A DNA stretch of 64,000 nt from Rhynchopus sp. YZ270_cl-10 (taxonomy: Eukaryota; Euglenozoa; Diplonemea; Diplonemida; Diplonemidae). The position numbers and the translations under genes were made by a program. Positions 36,962 to 46,219 of this stretch are shown here, piece by piece (the first letter of the stretch is position 1; each line of letters opens with the position of its first letter). Below the pieces are notes generated by a model, which saw only the letters and a list, made by a program, of their open reading frames with translations, was not told the origin of the DNA and searched no databases. The DNA lies in assembly GCA_964035575.1 (NCBI GenBank), contig OZ037889.1, positions 930,001 to 994,000 on the forward strand, read 5' to 3'.

Positions 36962-39676
36962 ATGTCCAATGAAGACGAATGCGAGGAGGGTGCAGCACGG
37001 AAGCCGGGTGCAGGGCTGCAGGCTGTGTCGATAGCGTTGAACATATCTTTGGTGGTGATAACTGGGTTGGTGGTGGGGGCGGTGGCGCTGTACACGGGGA
37101 ACGCTTTGTTGGATGAGGCGAGGGAGATGGGGGACAAACACATGGAACGTGCGTTGGCGGCGTCTTCTGCAGACATCCGGAGCATTTCTGGTGTTTACCT
37201 TGCAAGCGCCTTGGCTGAGGTGGTGACTGAGGTGCGCTACTTCCTGAACACACCAGACCTGGTCATGCGGCAGCTGCACAGCTTCATCCAGGACCACGAC
37301 CCCGAGGTTGTAGGCGACCCGCACTGGATCGACACCGTCCTCCGCCCAGTCATCTACTCCAAGCTTGCCCCTATGTTCCCCTACGGCACAACCCAGATTC
37401 TCTTCACCGCCCTCGGGCACTCCACCACCCACCCCACCGCTGCAGGCAGAGGCGGCACCATAGTCGTCTTCAAAGCAGACTTCAGCTTTGGCCGCCTCCC
37501 CTCTAACGGATCCCACGTCATTATGGTTGGCGAGACGCGTAGTAATATAACAGGCAGCTTCGGCCCAGGAGGCTTCCACGTGGGCAAAGCAGGCAGGCAT
37601 GGTGTGATGGTAGACAGAGATGGGCCCTGCAACCTCTTCCCCGACTGGGACCACGAAGGGTTTGGGGTCTGCCAGATCGCTCCCAGCTCGTTGAGCAACG
37701 AGGTGCGGGATGCGATATCGATGCGTGTGTTGAAGAACAGCTTTACGCCGGGTGCGACGCTGGATGAGGCGGATGTGGTGCACTTTTCGCCGGTGTATGC
37801 GGACTTCTCGTTCCTGCAGATCTCAGCGTACATGAGTGTGACACATCCTGCGATGCTGAACCTGACGCCGTGGCAGGAGGGCCGCATGGCGATGCTGCAG
37901 ATGAGCATGTACACATCGGAGGTGAGCAAGTTGCTTGCCATCCAGGCTGTCCCGCAGGATTCGTGGCTCTACGTGGTCGCAGACAACCACTGGACAGGCG
38001 AGACTGGTGTGCTTGTGGGCGTCAACAGCGCAAACATCAGCCACACAATCCAACTTGTCTCGAAACCCTTCATGAACGGCACCCGCCTCTTCGCAAAGCT
38101 CTTCCACATAGAGGAGCACACCATGGACACCGCCACAGACGAGCTCTCCCCCATAGCCCGCCATGGTGCGCACATCCTCAATACAACAGACGGCTACAAA
38201 CACTTCGCCCGCACCAAAGAAAACTTCCTCGAATGGTACGACGAAGACTCGAACACCCTCTATTGGTTTGTCGTAAAGAACGTCACAAAGGGGAGTCTCC
38301 TGTGGCACGTCTCGCTTCTTGTACCCAGGTCAGTGGTGATGGGGATGACCGACCAAAGCCAGGTTCTGATCAAGAAGGAGTCGGACGACTCCCGGCGGGA
38401 CTCCACTGAACACCAACGTTCGATCTACGCCACGATTGCGATGCTCACTGTTGCGTGCACAGGGCTGCTGCTCACGATCTCCTTCTTCATTACGCGCAAG
38501 GTGACGATACCTATTGAGCTTCTTTCTCGCGATATGTCGTCTGTGGCATCGATGGATTTGGAGTCGCTTGAGGAGGTTGTGGTGTCAAGCATACGTGAGG
38601 TTGCGATCATGCAGTCCTGTTTCCGTGTCATGGTCAAGAACCTGACGGAGTACCGCAACTACATGCCCGACAGTCTACTCATGAACGAGGACGCGACACC
38701 CGCTGCACAGAGCATGCTGTCGTCGCACGCCTCCGTGCAGGACCTCCGGTCTGCCGTGGGAAGCCATTTCAATACAAGTCAGAGCATCTCCTCTATCAAA
38801 CCTGGGTTATACAGCAGCACCCGGAACAGCGGAGCGGTTGGGAGGAATTCTGCGGCAAGTTCTCTTGGAGGCGTGGGACGGCCAGTGGATTCGCCAGTGA
38901 ATGAGGTGCTGATGAAACGGCGTATCATCTCATTGCTGTATTTGAACATACGCAACTTCCACACTATTGTGAAGGAGATGGTGGATGAGGAGCTGCGAAA
39001 ATTCAGCAATGACACGATGTCGTTGCTGTCGTCCATCCAGAAGCGCAATATGGGCATTGTCGAGAGCTTTGCGGGGGACAGGCTTTGTTGTGCTTATAAT
39101 GCCTTTTCGAAGTGCGGGTCTCATAAGCAGAATGCGGTTGGCACTGCACATGAGGCTTGTCATGAGTTTCGGAGGACGTTCAGCAGCTATGAGGACTTCT
39201 CGGAGACGACCATTCTGTCCTACGCTATCACGTCTGGAGAAGCGGTCATTGGGCACCTTGGGTGCAAAGGGATGAAGCGGGTGTCAGTTGTCAGCCCAAT
39301 CCTCCCGTTTGTCATTGCATTGGAGAGATTTAGCAAGTCTCGAGGCTTTGAAGGTTTGATCGACCAGTCTGTCGCAAAGGCAATCCAACGGGGCTTCTTC
39401 GTCAAGCAGCGTGGCTACGTACTCTACCCAAAGGTCAGCCTCAAGCCAATGAACGTCTTCGAAAGCGTTCGCCGCTCCGATCTCACCCAAGAGGACTGGA
39501 TGTACGAAAAAGCCACCGCCTCCCCCTTCGACCCCTGGAACGCCATGTGGGAGTGTTTCCTCGAAGAGAAATGGGCTGCAGCGGAGAAGCTCTGGAGAGC
39601 GGTCAAGCCAATTGAGGGGTCCGAAATATTGCGAGATATCTTGGATGCACGCCAAGTGGACCCCGTTCTTTTGTGA
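36962..39676 (+). CDS. Receptor-type nucleotide cyclase homologue, probably catalytically inactive
   Basis: This 904-residue protein has a cytoplasmic N-tail and a membrane segment (about 22-44). A large extracellular part of about 440 residues follows, with several N-glycosylation sequons, perhaps Cache-like. A second membrane segment (about 487-510), a HAMP-like linker and a C-terminal class III cyclase-type domain (about 649-840) complete it. This architecture is that of protist receptor adenylate/guanylate cyclases. The first metal-binding Asp is Asn662 (LLYLNIRNF). The second is kept in AGDR (Asp706). The purine-selecting Lys is Ser702 by alignment. The usual Asn/Arg transition-state pair aligns with Pro782 and Ala786 (SPILPFVIALERF). 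A role as an inactive dimer partner or ligand sensor is inferred. The start is the first ATG of a frame with coding-like composition from its beginning, a few bases after CCCCTCCTTTTT. Confidence 0.8.
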   Translation: MSNEDECEEGAARKPGAGLQAVSIALNISLVVITGLVVGAVALYTGNALLDEAREMGDKHMERALAASSADIRSISGVYLASALAEVVTEVRYFLNTPDLVMRQLHSFIQDHDPEVVGDPHWIDTVLRPVIYSKLAPMFPYGTTQILFTALGHSTTHPTAAGRGGTIVVFKADFSFGRLPSNGSHVIMVGETRSNITGSFGPGGFHVGKAGRHGVMVDRDGPCNLFPDWDHEGFGVCQIAPSSLSNEVRDAISMRVLKNSFTPGATLDEADVVHFSPVYADFSFLQISAYMSVTHPAMLNLTPWQEGRMAMLQMSMYTSEVSKLLAIQAVPQDSWLYVVADNHWTGETGVLVGVNSANISHTIQLVSKPFMNGTRLFAKLFHIEEHTMDTATDELSPIARHGAHILNTTDGYKHFARTKENFLEWYDEDSNTLYWFVVKNVTKGSLLWHVSLLVPRSVVMGMTDQSQVLIKKESDDSRRDSTEHQRSIYATIAMLTVACTGLLLTISFFITRKVTIPIELLSRDMSSVASMDLESLEEVVVSSIREVAIMQSCFRVMVKNLTEYRNYMPDSLLMNEDATPAAQSMLSSHASVQDLRSAVGSHFNTSQSISSIKPGLYSSTRNSGAVGRNSAASSLGGVGRPVDSPVNEVLMKRRIISLLYLNIRNFHTIVKEMVDEELRKFSNDTMSLLSSIQKRNMGIVESFAGDRLCCAYNAFSKCGSHKQNAVGTAHEACHEFRRTFSSYEDFSETTILSYAITSGEAVIGHLGCKGMKRVSVVSPILPFVIALERFSKSRGFEGLIDQSVAKAIQRGFFVKQRGYVLYPKVSLKPMNVFESVRRSDLTQEDWMYEKATASPFDPWNAMWECFLEEKWAAAEKLWRAVKPIEGSEILRDILDARQVDPVLL

Positions 39677-39898
39677 AATTGGGGTGGGTAGTGGTGGCTG
39701 TACTGTATATTCTGACGTATTTTACCATCAACTTGGATGTTCCCAAAACCCACAGTGACATCCCATGGGTTCCATGTACCAGAAGACAACTGTATTATTC
39801 CGAATGGTAAAAATATACCTGATTCCCACTCCCCCATGCATTATGAGCATTTTCTTCTTCTTCTTTTCTTTTTTCTTTTTCCTTGCTTTTTTTGGGTA

Positions 39899-39934
39899 GG
39901 TACACTATCACGAGAGGGCTTTGTATTTCAAGCC
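39899..39934 (+). repeat. Hairpin-family element, type B
   Basis: GGTACACTATCACGAG followed by AGGGCTTTGTATTTC and AAGCC, after a T-rich tract ending GGGTA. It shares the loop-like CACGAGAGG core with type A copies. Confidence 0.6.
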
Positions 39935-40130
39935 AGATTTTCTTTCTCCTTTGGGTAGTCCTCCCCCCCCTTCGTCTCTTCAAAGGAGCGGCCCTGAAGC
40001 AAAGCTATCAACCAAATCACTGATCATGATTTGACAAGCTCTCTATCTTCACCCTCTCTATCCTTTCCAGGATGCAGCTGTGGTCAAGAAACGGAGTTTT
40101 TTCCCCCCCTGCAATACACTCTCTCATGCT

Positions 40131-40170
40131 TTAAGGTGACCCGAGCAAGGCTTACTAAGGGTCACCTTAA
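40131..40170 (+). repeat. Perfect 12-bp hairpin, type A
   Basis: TTAAGGTGACCC pairs perfectly with GGGTCACCTTAA across a 16-nt loop. It is the most perfect of the AAGGTGA...TCACCTT stem-loops. Confidence 0.8.
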
Positions 40171-40567
40171 AATCTCAGTTGTGTTTTAGTATTGTTATGT
40201 TATGTCATGATTTTTTTTTGTGTCGATTTTGTCTTCCCCTTCCCTGCATCACGAAAGACCTCAGTGGTCTGCCTGTTGCAGGCTGAAGAGGTGACACACA
40301 CACAGAGTAGACGGGTGCTGTAAAACCCCTACAGCGCAGGGTTGTTAACCGTGCTGTGTATATGATTGTCACCCACCCCCTGGCTTTTACAAGCTGGCGG
40401 AACCGAGCAAGCGAGGTAAGCCTTGGATGCAAAGACGGCTGCAGACCATCTGGAAGGAGTCTGATCGTTCTCAGAGTAAAAGAAAGGGATATTTTTTTGT
40501 GTTGTGAAAGCCAGGCAGGAAACACTAATAGACACCTAACCACACAACAGACAACACAGCTTCCACA

Positions 40568-42196
40568 ATGCAACAGATGCTCCGCCACGCTGTGGCGCTG
40601 TGTCTCGTCTCCGCGACACAGGCAGCGAAACCCAACTTCATTGTGTTCTACGCAGACGATATGGGTTACGGTGACCTGGGGTGCTACGGACACCCGATGA
40701 GCGACACACCGCACATCGACAAGCTGGCAACAGAGGGGATGAAGTTTGCGAGCATTTACACCTCGTCACCTGTGTGCTCCCCAAGCAGGGCTGGTCTGCT
40801 CACGGGACGTTACCAGACGAGGTCTGGTGTTTACCCAGGAGTGTTCGGGGAAGAATCCAAATATGGCCTTCCGTTGAACGAGACGACATTTGCGTCTGTG
40901 CTTCAGGCAAACGGCTACGCAACGGGGATGGTTGGGAAGTGGCATTTGGGAGTTGGGAAGGACTGGGAGTACCTTCCCACCAAGCACGGGTTTGACTCGT
41001 GGACAGGCATCCCCTACTCGCACGACATGCCGCTACCGAAGACGTGCTTCTACGATCCAGACGGCACACCAGGACTGGGGTGCTTCCCCACAACAAACCC
41101 CGAGCCCATGCACACCACCTGTCCGGTCGGAAACCTGACAGCAAAGGAGCAACGTGTTGCCTCCCCCTCCACCAACGAGACAGTGCAGGTCCCTCTCTTC
41201 AGTGGCCCTGCCGACGCAATGAAGATCATCCAGCAGCCAGCGAACCTGACTACTCTGGACGACACGTACACAGACGCCGCAACAGGATTCATCAAACAGG
41301 CGTCTGCATCAGGGAAGCCGTTCCTTCTGTACTACGCCTTCCAGCACACACACCACCCTCAGTACTCCGGCATCAAGTTCTTCAACACGACCGACAGAGG
41401 GATGTTTGGGGACAGCATCAAAGCGCTGGACTGGTCCCTTGGGGAGGTGCTTGCTGTGCTCTCCGACACAGGGCATGAGGACAACACCATTGTCTTCTTT
41501 GCTGCCGACAACGGGGCGTGTCTTCTGGACCAGCAGCGTGGCGGGAGCTCGGGCCTCCTCCGCTGCGGCAAGGGGACAACATGGGAAGGTGGACAGCGTG
41601 TCCCCGGCATCATCAAGTGGCCTGGTCACATCAAGGCTGGAACCATGACCCGCGAGATTGCCTCCACAATGGACATGTTCCCCACGATTATTTCGATTGC
41701 CGGTCTGGAGATGCCCACCGACAGAGTGTACGACTCCTACGACATGTCTTCCTTCCTCTTTGCCGACAACGCGAAGGCGGCGGAAGGGGACGCTGCACGC
41801 GACCACTTTGTGTACATCTCTGAGGCAGTGACGGGCCCTGATGGGTTGATGGCTATCCGCTACAAGGAGTGGAAGGCGCACTGGCGTCTGAGGGGGTCGC
41901 ACACGCCACCGGACTACTTCATCGAGTCATGCAGACCTGGGTACGACGAGGTGCTGGTGGAGCCTATTCTCTTCAACCTGAACCACGACGCAGGAGAGCA
42001 CGTGCCCCTGAATGCGTCCCTCCCGATGTACAGCAACGTCATGAACATCATCAACCAGATCAGGACAGACTTCCTTGCATCGAAAGACGTCTTCGGGACG
42101 AGCCTCACTACAGCGAAGGACCCTCTCGCACAGCCCTGCAGTCAGCCAAACTGCACCGATGTATCCTCCATGGATGCCTGCTGTCTGACTCACTAG
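40568..42196 (+). CDS. Secreted/lysosomal-type sulfatase, copy 1
   Basis: This 542-residue member of the sulfatase branch of the alkaline phosphatase superfamily hydrolyses sulfate esters. A signal peptide occupies about residues 1-20 (LRHAVALCLVSATQA), followed at once by the catalytic fold. The metal ligands Asp30-Asp31 lie in YADDMGYGD. Cys70 in CSPSRAGLLTGR is the C-x-P-S-R residue converted to formylglycine. KWHLG (Lys124, His126), His260, the ADNG pair Asp314-Asn315 and a Lys near 335 are all present, and the numbering is close to human arylsulfatase A. All catalytic residues are intact, so the enzyme is probably active; the substrate cannot be read from sequence. The ATG chosen is the one immediately before the signal peptide and is shared with copy 2. 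The natural sulfate ester may be a polysaccharide or glycolipid taken up as food (inference). Confidence 0.93.
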   Translation: MQQMLRHAVALCLVSATQAAKPNFIVFYADDMGYGDLGCYGHPMSDTPHIDKLATEGMKFASIYTSSPVCSPSRAGLLTGRYQTRSGVYPGVFGEESKYGLPLNETTFASVLQANGYATGMVGKWHLGVGKDWEYLPTKHGFDSWTGIPYSHDMPLPKTCFYDPDGTPGLGCFPTTNPEPMHTTCPVGNLTAKEQRVASPSTNETVQVPLFSGPADAMKIIQQPANLTTLDDTYTDAATGFIKQASASGKPFLLYYAFQHTHHPQYSGIKFFNTTDRGMFGDSIKALDWSLGEVLAVLSDTGHEDNTIVFFAADNGACLLDQQRGGSSGLLRCGKGTTWEGGQRVPGIIKWPGHIKAGTMTREIASTMDMFPTIISIAGLEMPTDRVYDSYDMSSFLFADNAKAAEGDAARDHFVYISEAVTGPDGLMAIRYKEWKAHWRLRGSHTPPDYFIESCRPGYDEVLVEPILFNLNHDAGEHVPLNASLPMYSNVMNIINQIRTDFLASKDVFGTSLTTAKDPLAQPCSQPNCTDVSSMDACCLTH

Positions 42197-42808
42197 CACA
42201 GGAACCAATGGTGCAAAGCCTATAGGCCCATTCTTTCTTTTCCTCTTTTCCAAGATGCCCACCTACAGGCTTCGGTAGGTATCAGGGGCTGCATTAGATG
42301 ATACAGAAAAAGCAATGCAATGAGTGTATCTGTTAGCGTAGTTTAGCAGCTTGTATTTCCCCCCCGCTCTTTTCCCCCTGGTTAATTTTTCCAACAAGGG
42401 AAGATAGGAGGGAGGTGGCGGCTGTATGCCATTTGTGTGGTGGCTGACCGTTATCAAATACATTGATTCCGATTGTCCGGAAAAATAGATAAATCAAAAA
42501 GACACACAAGGAAACTGAGTATAACATAAAACTAACTGATCTGTCCTTACTAATCCACTATCATGTCTTTTTTCGTTGAACGCAGCCATTTAGGATATTT
42601 GCCTGAGTGGCGCACGGGATAATGAGTGAGGGAGACATCAAAAGGAAATAGCGTAAAGACAGATCTATCATTGGTTTTTAACTATGTTCAGTTTCCAATA
42701 ACACTGTGTGTGTGCAAAAAATAATAGGATATGGATCACAGGGTTATACGATTTTCATTTTTTTTAGCTTTTCCCTTTGAAAACATTTCTCAATTTTTCT
42801 TTTTTTTT

Positions 42809-42838
42809 AGTGACTAAGGAGGAGAAGCTTAGGACCTT
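42809..42838 (+). repeat. Hairpin-family element, type A (weak)
   Basis: After a T-run and AG, TGACTAAGGAGGAGAAG is followed by CTTAGGACCTTA. The inner stem CTAAG/CTTAG is kept, while the outer stem is poor. Confidence 0.4.
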
Positions 42839-43804
42839 ACCAACTATTCTCTTTTCTCTTTTCTTTTACCGTAGCACAAAATATTACCCCCCTCCCTCCC
42901 CCTTTTTTTTTTGGTCATGAAGCTTCTTTTGACCCTTTTTGTTGATCCAAATCAGCGTACAGACTGGAAGTTCTATGAACCGACATACGGAAAACCCGAT
43001 ATGCGGAAAGAAGAACACCCATTCACTTTGCAGAAAGGACAGGTCAGAGTGGAGGGGGTCTCTCCACCTCAAAAAAAAGGAAGTACATTGTTCCAAGGTT
43101 TTGTTTTCATTATTTTTTGTTATTTTGTGTCGTGCGGACCTCCCCAGTGTTGTGTCTCCCCCCCCCCTCCTTCTCGTCTTACTAACGTGTAATTTCATCT
43201 GATTATTTGCTCCCATTTTACCGCTTCACATTGAGAACAAAAGAGCTGAGTGAATGTTAAGAAGATCTTCAAACCCCCTTTCAAAAGCACCCCTTACTCA
43301 GATCTTTTGTTTTCTATGTGTCCAACCTAAATCCATCTCTTGAGTGTGAGAGTTACAAGATACTGCAGAGGTACAATCTCTCAAGAGAGAGTTGTACTAC
43401 ATACAGTTATGGATAGTTTAGAAGAAGATAAATAAAGTAAACAAGGCGCAGCTTGCAAAGGTGGTAAGTGCACCATTCCAATTATTCAATTCTAAATGGT
43501 TGGAATTATTTTTAAAAAAAAAAAAAAACATAAAATCAAAGTGTTGTAGTTCTCGTGTGCCATGTGTTTGTGTTGTTAGGTCTTGTTTCGCAAAAATAAA
43601 ATAAACGCGAAAAAAAACCGAAAGGAGAAAGACAGAGCTTGTGTTTTGGGTTTGTTCTTTGTTTCATTTTTTTGTGAATGTACAAGAAAAACGAATTATT
43701 TTGCGCGGAAACAATTGCTTTTTTCCTTTCGCATTTTTTGCATGGCTCTCGCCGGGGGGTGATCGGGTTTTAAATCACCCAAAAAAAATTTTTTCAAAAA
43801 AAAA

Positions 43805-43835
43805 GAGGGGTGATCCGGGTTTCGGATCACCCCTC
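43805..43835. repeat. Perfect 13-bp inverted repeat
   Basis: GAGGGGTGATCCG pairs with CGGATCACCCCTC across a 5-nt loop. Related but imperfect hairpins lie at 43756-43780 (GGGTGAT/ATCACCC) and 44255-44287 (AATCACCCC/GGGGTGATT), making a local cluster. An element terminus or an RNA terminator-like structure are both possible. Confidence 0.7.
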
Positions 43836-43904
43836 CAAAAAAAAAAAAAAAAAATCCCAGGGTTGAACCACGGGAGTACCACGGGGAACTGGGTTGCTGA
43901 CCGC

Positions 43905-44085
43905 ATCATCCAGTCTGTACCTCAATTTTTTTTTGCCTGCGGCGCCATTTTTCCTTTTTTGCTCCGCAAAAAAGGTTTCGTTGAGTGAGTATGTGATGTA
44001 AAAGCTACCGTACCTTAAATTTTTTTTCGCCTGCGGCGCCATTTTGTATTATTTTTTTTTTGCTCCGCAAAAAAACAGCACAGAC
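43905..44085 (+). repeat. Dispersed repeat R1, copy 1
   Basis: Two modules about 94 bp apart each contain GCCTGCGGCGCCATTT followed shortly by GCTCCGCAAAAAA. The same pair, preceded by a CCAG...TGTACC segment and a T-run, recurs at 52,545-52,700. It recurs in opposite orientation at 48,990-49,135. No coding capacity is visible. The family is probably a non-autonomous mobile element of unknown class. Confidence 0.7.
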
Positions 44086-44177
44086 ATACAGTTCCCAATG
44101 TCCCTGGTCAGCAGTGCTGAAAAATTTTTTGAGCATAAAAACAAGCTGACCCCAAACGAGGGGAGAAAGCGCCTCGC

Positions 44178-44221
44178 CTCCCTGCACTGGCAGGGAGTCG
44201 CGCGCGCGAAGCTCGCGCGCG
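44178..44221. repeat. Two adjacent GC-rich hairpins
   Basis: CTCCCTGC-ACTG-GCAGGGAG (8-bp stem, 44178-44197) is followed directly by CGCGCGCGA-AGC-TCGCGCGCG (9-bp stem, 44201-44221). The surrounding sequence is not obviously coding. Confidence 0.7.
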
Positions 44222-44420
44222 ACCGCTTTTACGGGGGGAAAGCTCGGGACCCCAAATCACCCCCCATTTTGGCCAAAAGGGGTGATTGGCGAGAGCCCTG
44301 ATTTTTTGCAAAAAAAAAAAAAAACAAAACAAAAAAAAAAAATGAAATAAAACGGGATGTATCGTTTTTGAATGCCTTTGTGTGCTTTCTCTTCTTTGAA
44401 AGGAAAGTATATGAAACTTT

Positions 44421-45836
44421 TTAACCCTTTAAGGACCAGAGGGGACATATACGTCCACGCAACCACCTAAATTGGCTTCCACTAGGACTTTTTGAAGATT
44501 TTTTTTTTTTAATGAGAAGATTTTGTGCGAAATCTTTCAAAAGACGCAAGATTCGATTTTTTTTGACGCTCTCATCCCCTCTCATCCACACCCGGCATTA
44601 TCACATAATAGGGTATTTTGGGTCATTTTTGGGGAATAATGTACCATTCTGACGCGCTTGAGTCATCAGAGGATTCAAACTTTGGTGTGCAGGGAACCAT
44701 TTTGTACGGTCTTCAGAACGAAACTAAAATAATGGAAAATACCCGCGACTGGGCAAAGTAACACGCGTAGTTGCAGTTCCTGACCCTGAACTGGATGTGC
44801 CTCTTCTCCGTGTATTTATTGCATTTTGTCTTTTGAGGAACATTGTACAGAATGGTTATTTCCCTCCCTCCCGCCAAAGCCCGAGGGACCCTTGAGGGAG
44901 GTCAGGGCTCCCCGAGGGCCGAAGGCCCGAGGGAAGCCCTGACCTCCCGAAAGGAGTCCCGAGGGCCAAGGGAGGGTGGGATGTAACTTTGTGCCCCGAT
45001 CCGTGGCTTTTTGTGCCCGACTGTCGTTTTTCATTTTTTGCCTGTAAAAACCCTGTATAAGGGGTGCAGCATGGGGGCACATGGTGCCCCACACATGGCT
45101 CTTGCACGCCAAATTGCCCTCAAATTGCCCGGAATGCCACGCATGGGGCAATCTAGACCGTTTTTGGACCGATTTTCGCGACCAAAAAAATTTTTTTCGG
45201 AGGGTCCCTTCGAAATTTCGGCGGGAGGGTACGGAAAGCCACAGGGAGGGGTACAAAATCTATATCAACACGGTCAAGGTACAGAGACACTGGCAGGAGG
45301 GTGTTGGTCGACAACTTCTTCTTGCTTGGGAAACAGGCGTCTGAAAACAGATTACATGTGCGTGGGATGCGGCGTTCACCTTTGTTCAGCACCATGCCAA
45401 GTTGGCCAAAAGTCCCAAAAGCCCCAACTTTTGTACTGTCCAACCTCTGTACAATTACGGTATATGTAGTTGGTTGGTACCTTCTCTCCATGCAGTGAGA
45501 CATTATCTACTAGGACTTTTTGTTCGATTTTTTTTTCTTTTGAAAGATTTTGAACCGATCTTTCAAATAAAGCCATTTTCGAAAACCGAAAAAACAGGTG
45601 CGCAGCCGGAATAATTTTTTTCTTCAAAATTTTCAGAAAAAAATATCAGCTCTCCTCAATTTTCCATTTTCCATTTTTCTCATTTTATTTCGATTTCTGC
45701 TCCATTTGAAAGATCTGCTCAAAATCTTTCAATTGCGGCCAGGTACGATCAAAAATATGCATCAGATCACATTTTACCTACGGGAGAGAAGATCCTAGCA
45801 AATCGAAAAAATCGGTCGTGGTCCGTAAAGGGTTAA
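44421..45836. mobile_element. Non-autonomous piggyBac-like DNA transposon, element 1
   Basis: The element is bounded by TTAA on both sides (44421-44424 and 45833-45836). Its inverted termini read CCCTTTAAGGACCA at the left and CCCTTTACGGACCA at the right (read inward), so the body is about 1,408 bp. TTAA target duplication with CCC...GGG ends is the hallmark of the piggyBac superfamily. No transposase-length frame lies inside. The right subterminal part (TTGAAAGATCTGCTC, AATTGCGGCCAGG, GTACGATC) matches, inverted, the left part of the element at 61985-63592, so both belong to one family. An internal GC-rich 14-bp hairpin lies at 44896-44948. The element lies between the two tandem sulfatase genes. 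Confidence 0.8.
44896..44948. repeat. 14-bp GC-rich hairpin inside element 1
   Basis: GGGAGGTCAGGGCT pairs with AGCCCTGACCTCCC. An inner GGGCC-GAA-GGCCC stem extends the structure. Confidence 0.8.
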
Positions 45837-46219
45837 ATAATTTTTACTTTTGTTTTATACCCCCGTGCAACTGACGCGCTGGAGAGGCCCTGGCCAAACA
45901 TGGCGTGTTAGGGGAAATATATTCGTCGCACAGATTAGATCAGAGACCCCACCCGATATGTTTTTCATTTTACCTCTTTTGTGCTCCGCCACCGACACTC
46001 CCATTTTCTGTACTTCAGGCAATAATCATATACCATCACACACTGACACAGTCCGCGTGTGTTGGAAACAATCAATTTTTTCAAAAAAAAAAAAATTTGA
46101 GCATTTGTTGCATTGTGGAAGCGTGCAATGCAACAAACGGTCGAGATCTGATCAAGCGAAACGGATATATTTTTTTCTTAACGCCCACCACACCCACAAC
46201 AGACAACACAGCTTCCACA
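45837..46219. other. Region upstream of the second sulfatase
   Basis: No gene. An open frame runs through much of it into the sulfatase, but its composition is not coding-like and no signal peptide would result from that start. A T-run and CACCACACCCACAACAG end just before the shared leader and make a plausible acceptor. Confidence 0.5.

Larger units (their letters stand above)
39677..40567. other. Intergenic region before the first sulfatase
   Basis: T-rich DNA with two hairpin-family elements (39899-39934 and 40131-40170) and no convincing open frame. The last 25 bases before the sulfatase ATG match the second sulfatase gene exactly, so the 5' leader belongs to the duplicated unit. A GCCAGGCAG at about 40,510-40,518 is a possible acceptor. 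Confidence 0.5.
42197..43904. other. Intergenic region after the first sulfatase
   Basis: No convincing gene. The DNA has T- and A-rich runs, a weak type A hairpin (42809-42838), pyrimidine-rich stretches (about 42,880-42,910 and 43,145-43,180) and an A-rich run near 43,514. Near 43,750-43,835 lie two hairpins built on GGGTGAT/ATCACCC. Confidence 0.5.

Noticed and set aside
36686-37783. A 365-codon frame on the - strand
   Set aside because: It overlaps the 5' part of the cyclase-like gene and its peptide is rich in His, Arg and Pro runs typical of antisense shadows of GC-rich coding DNA.
42884-43216. Small frames on both strands around 43 kb
   Set aside because: They are short, overlap on opposite strands and consist of translated homopolymer tracts.
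45011-45469. A 152-codon frame inside the first piggyBac-like element as a transposase
   Set aside because: It is far too short and has none of the DDD-type motifs or the Cys-rich C-terminus of piggyBac transposases.
45905-46219. A 105-codon N-terminal extension of the second sulfatase
   Set aside because: The paralogue starts at the ATG shared by both genes, which directly precedes a good signal peptide; the extension is T-rich and shares nothing with copy 1.
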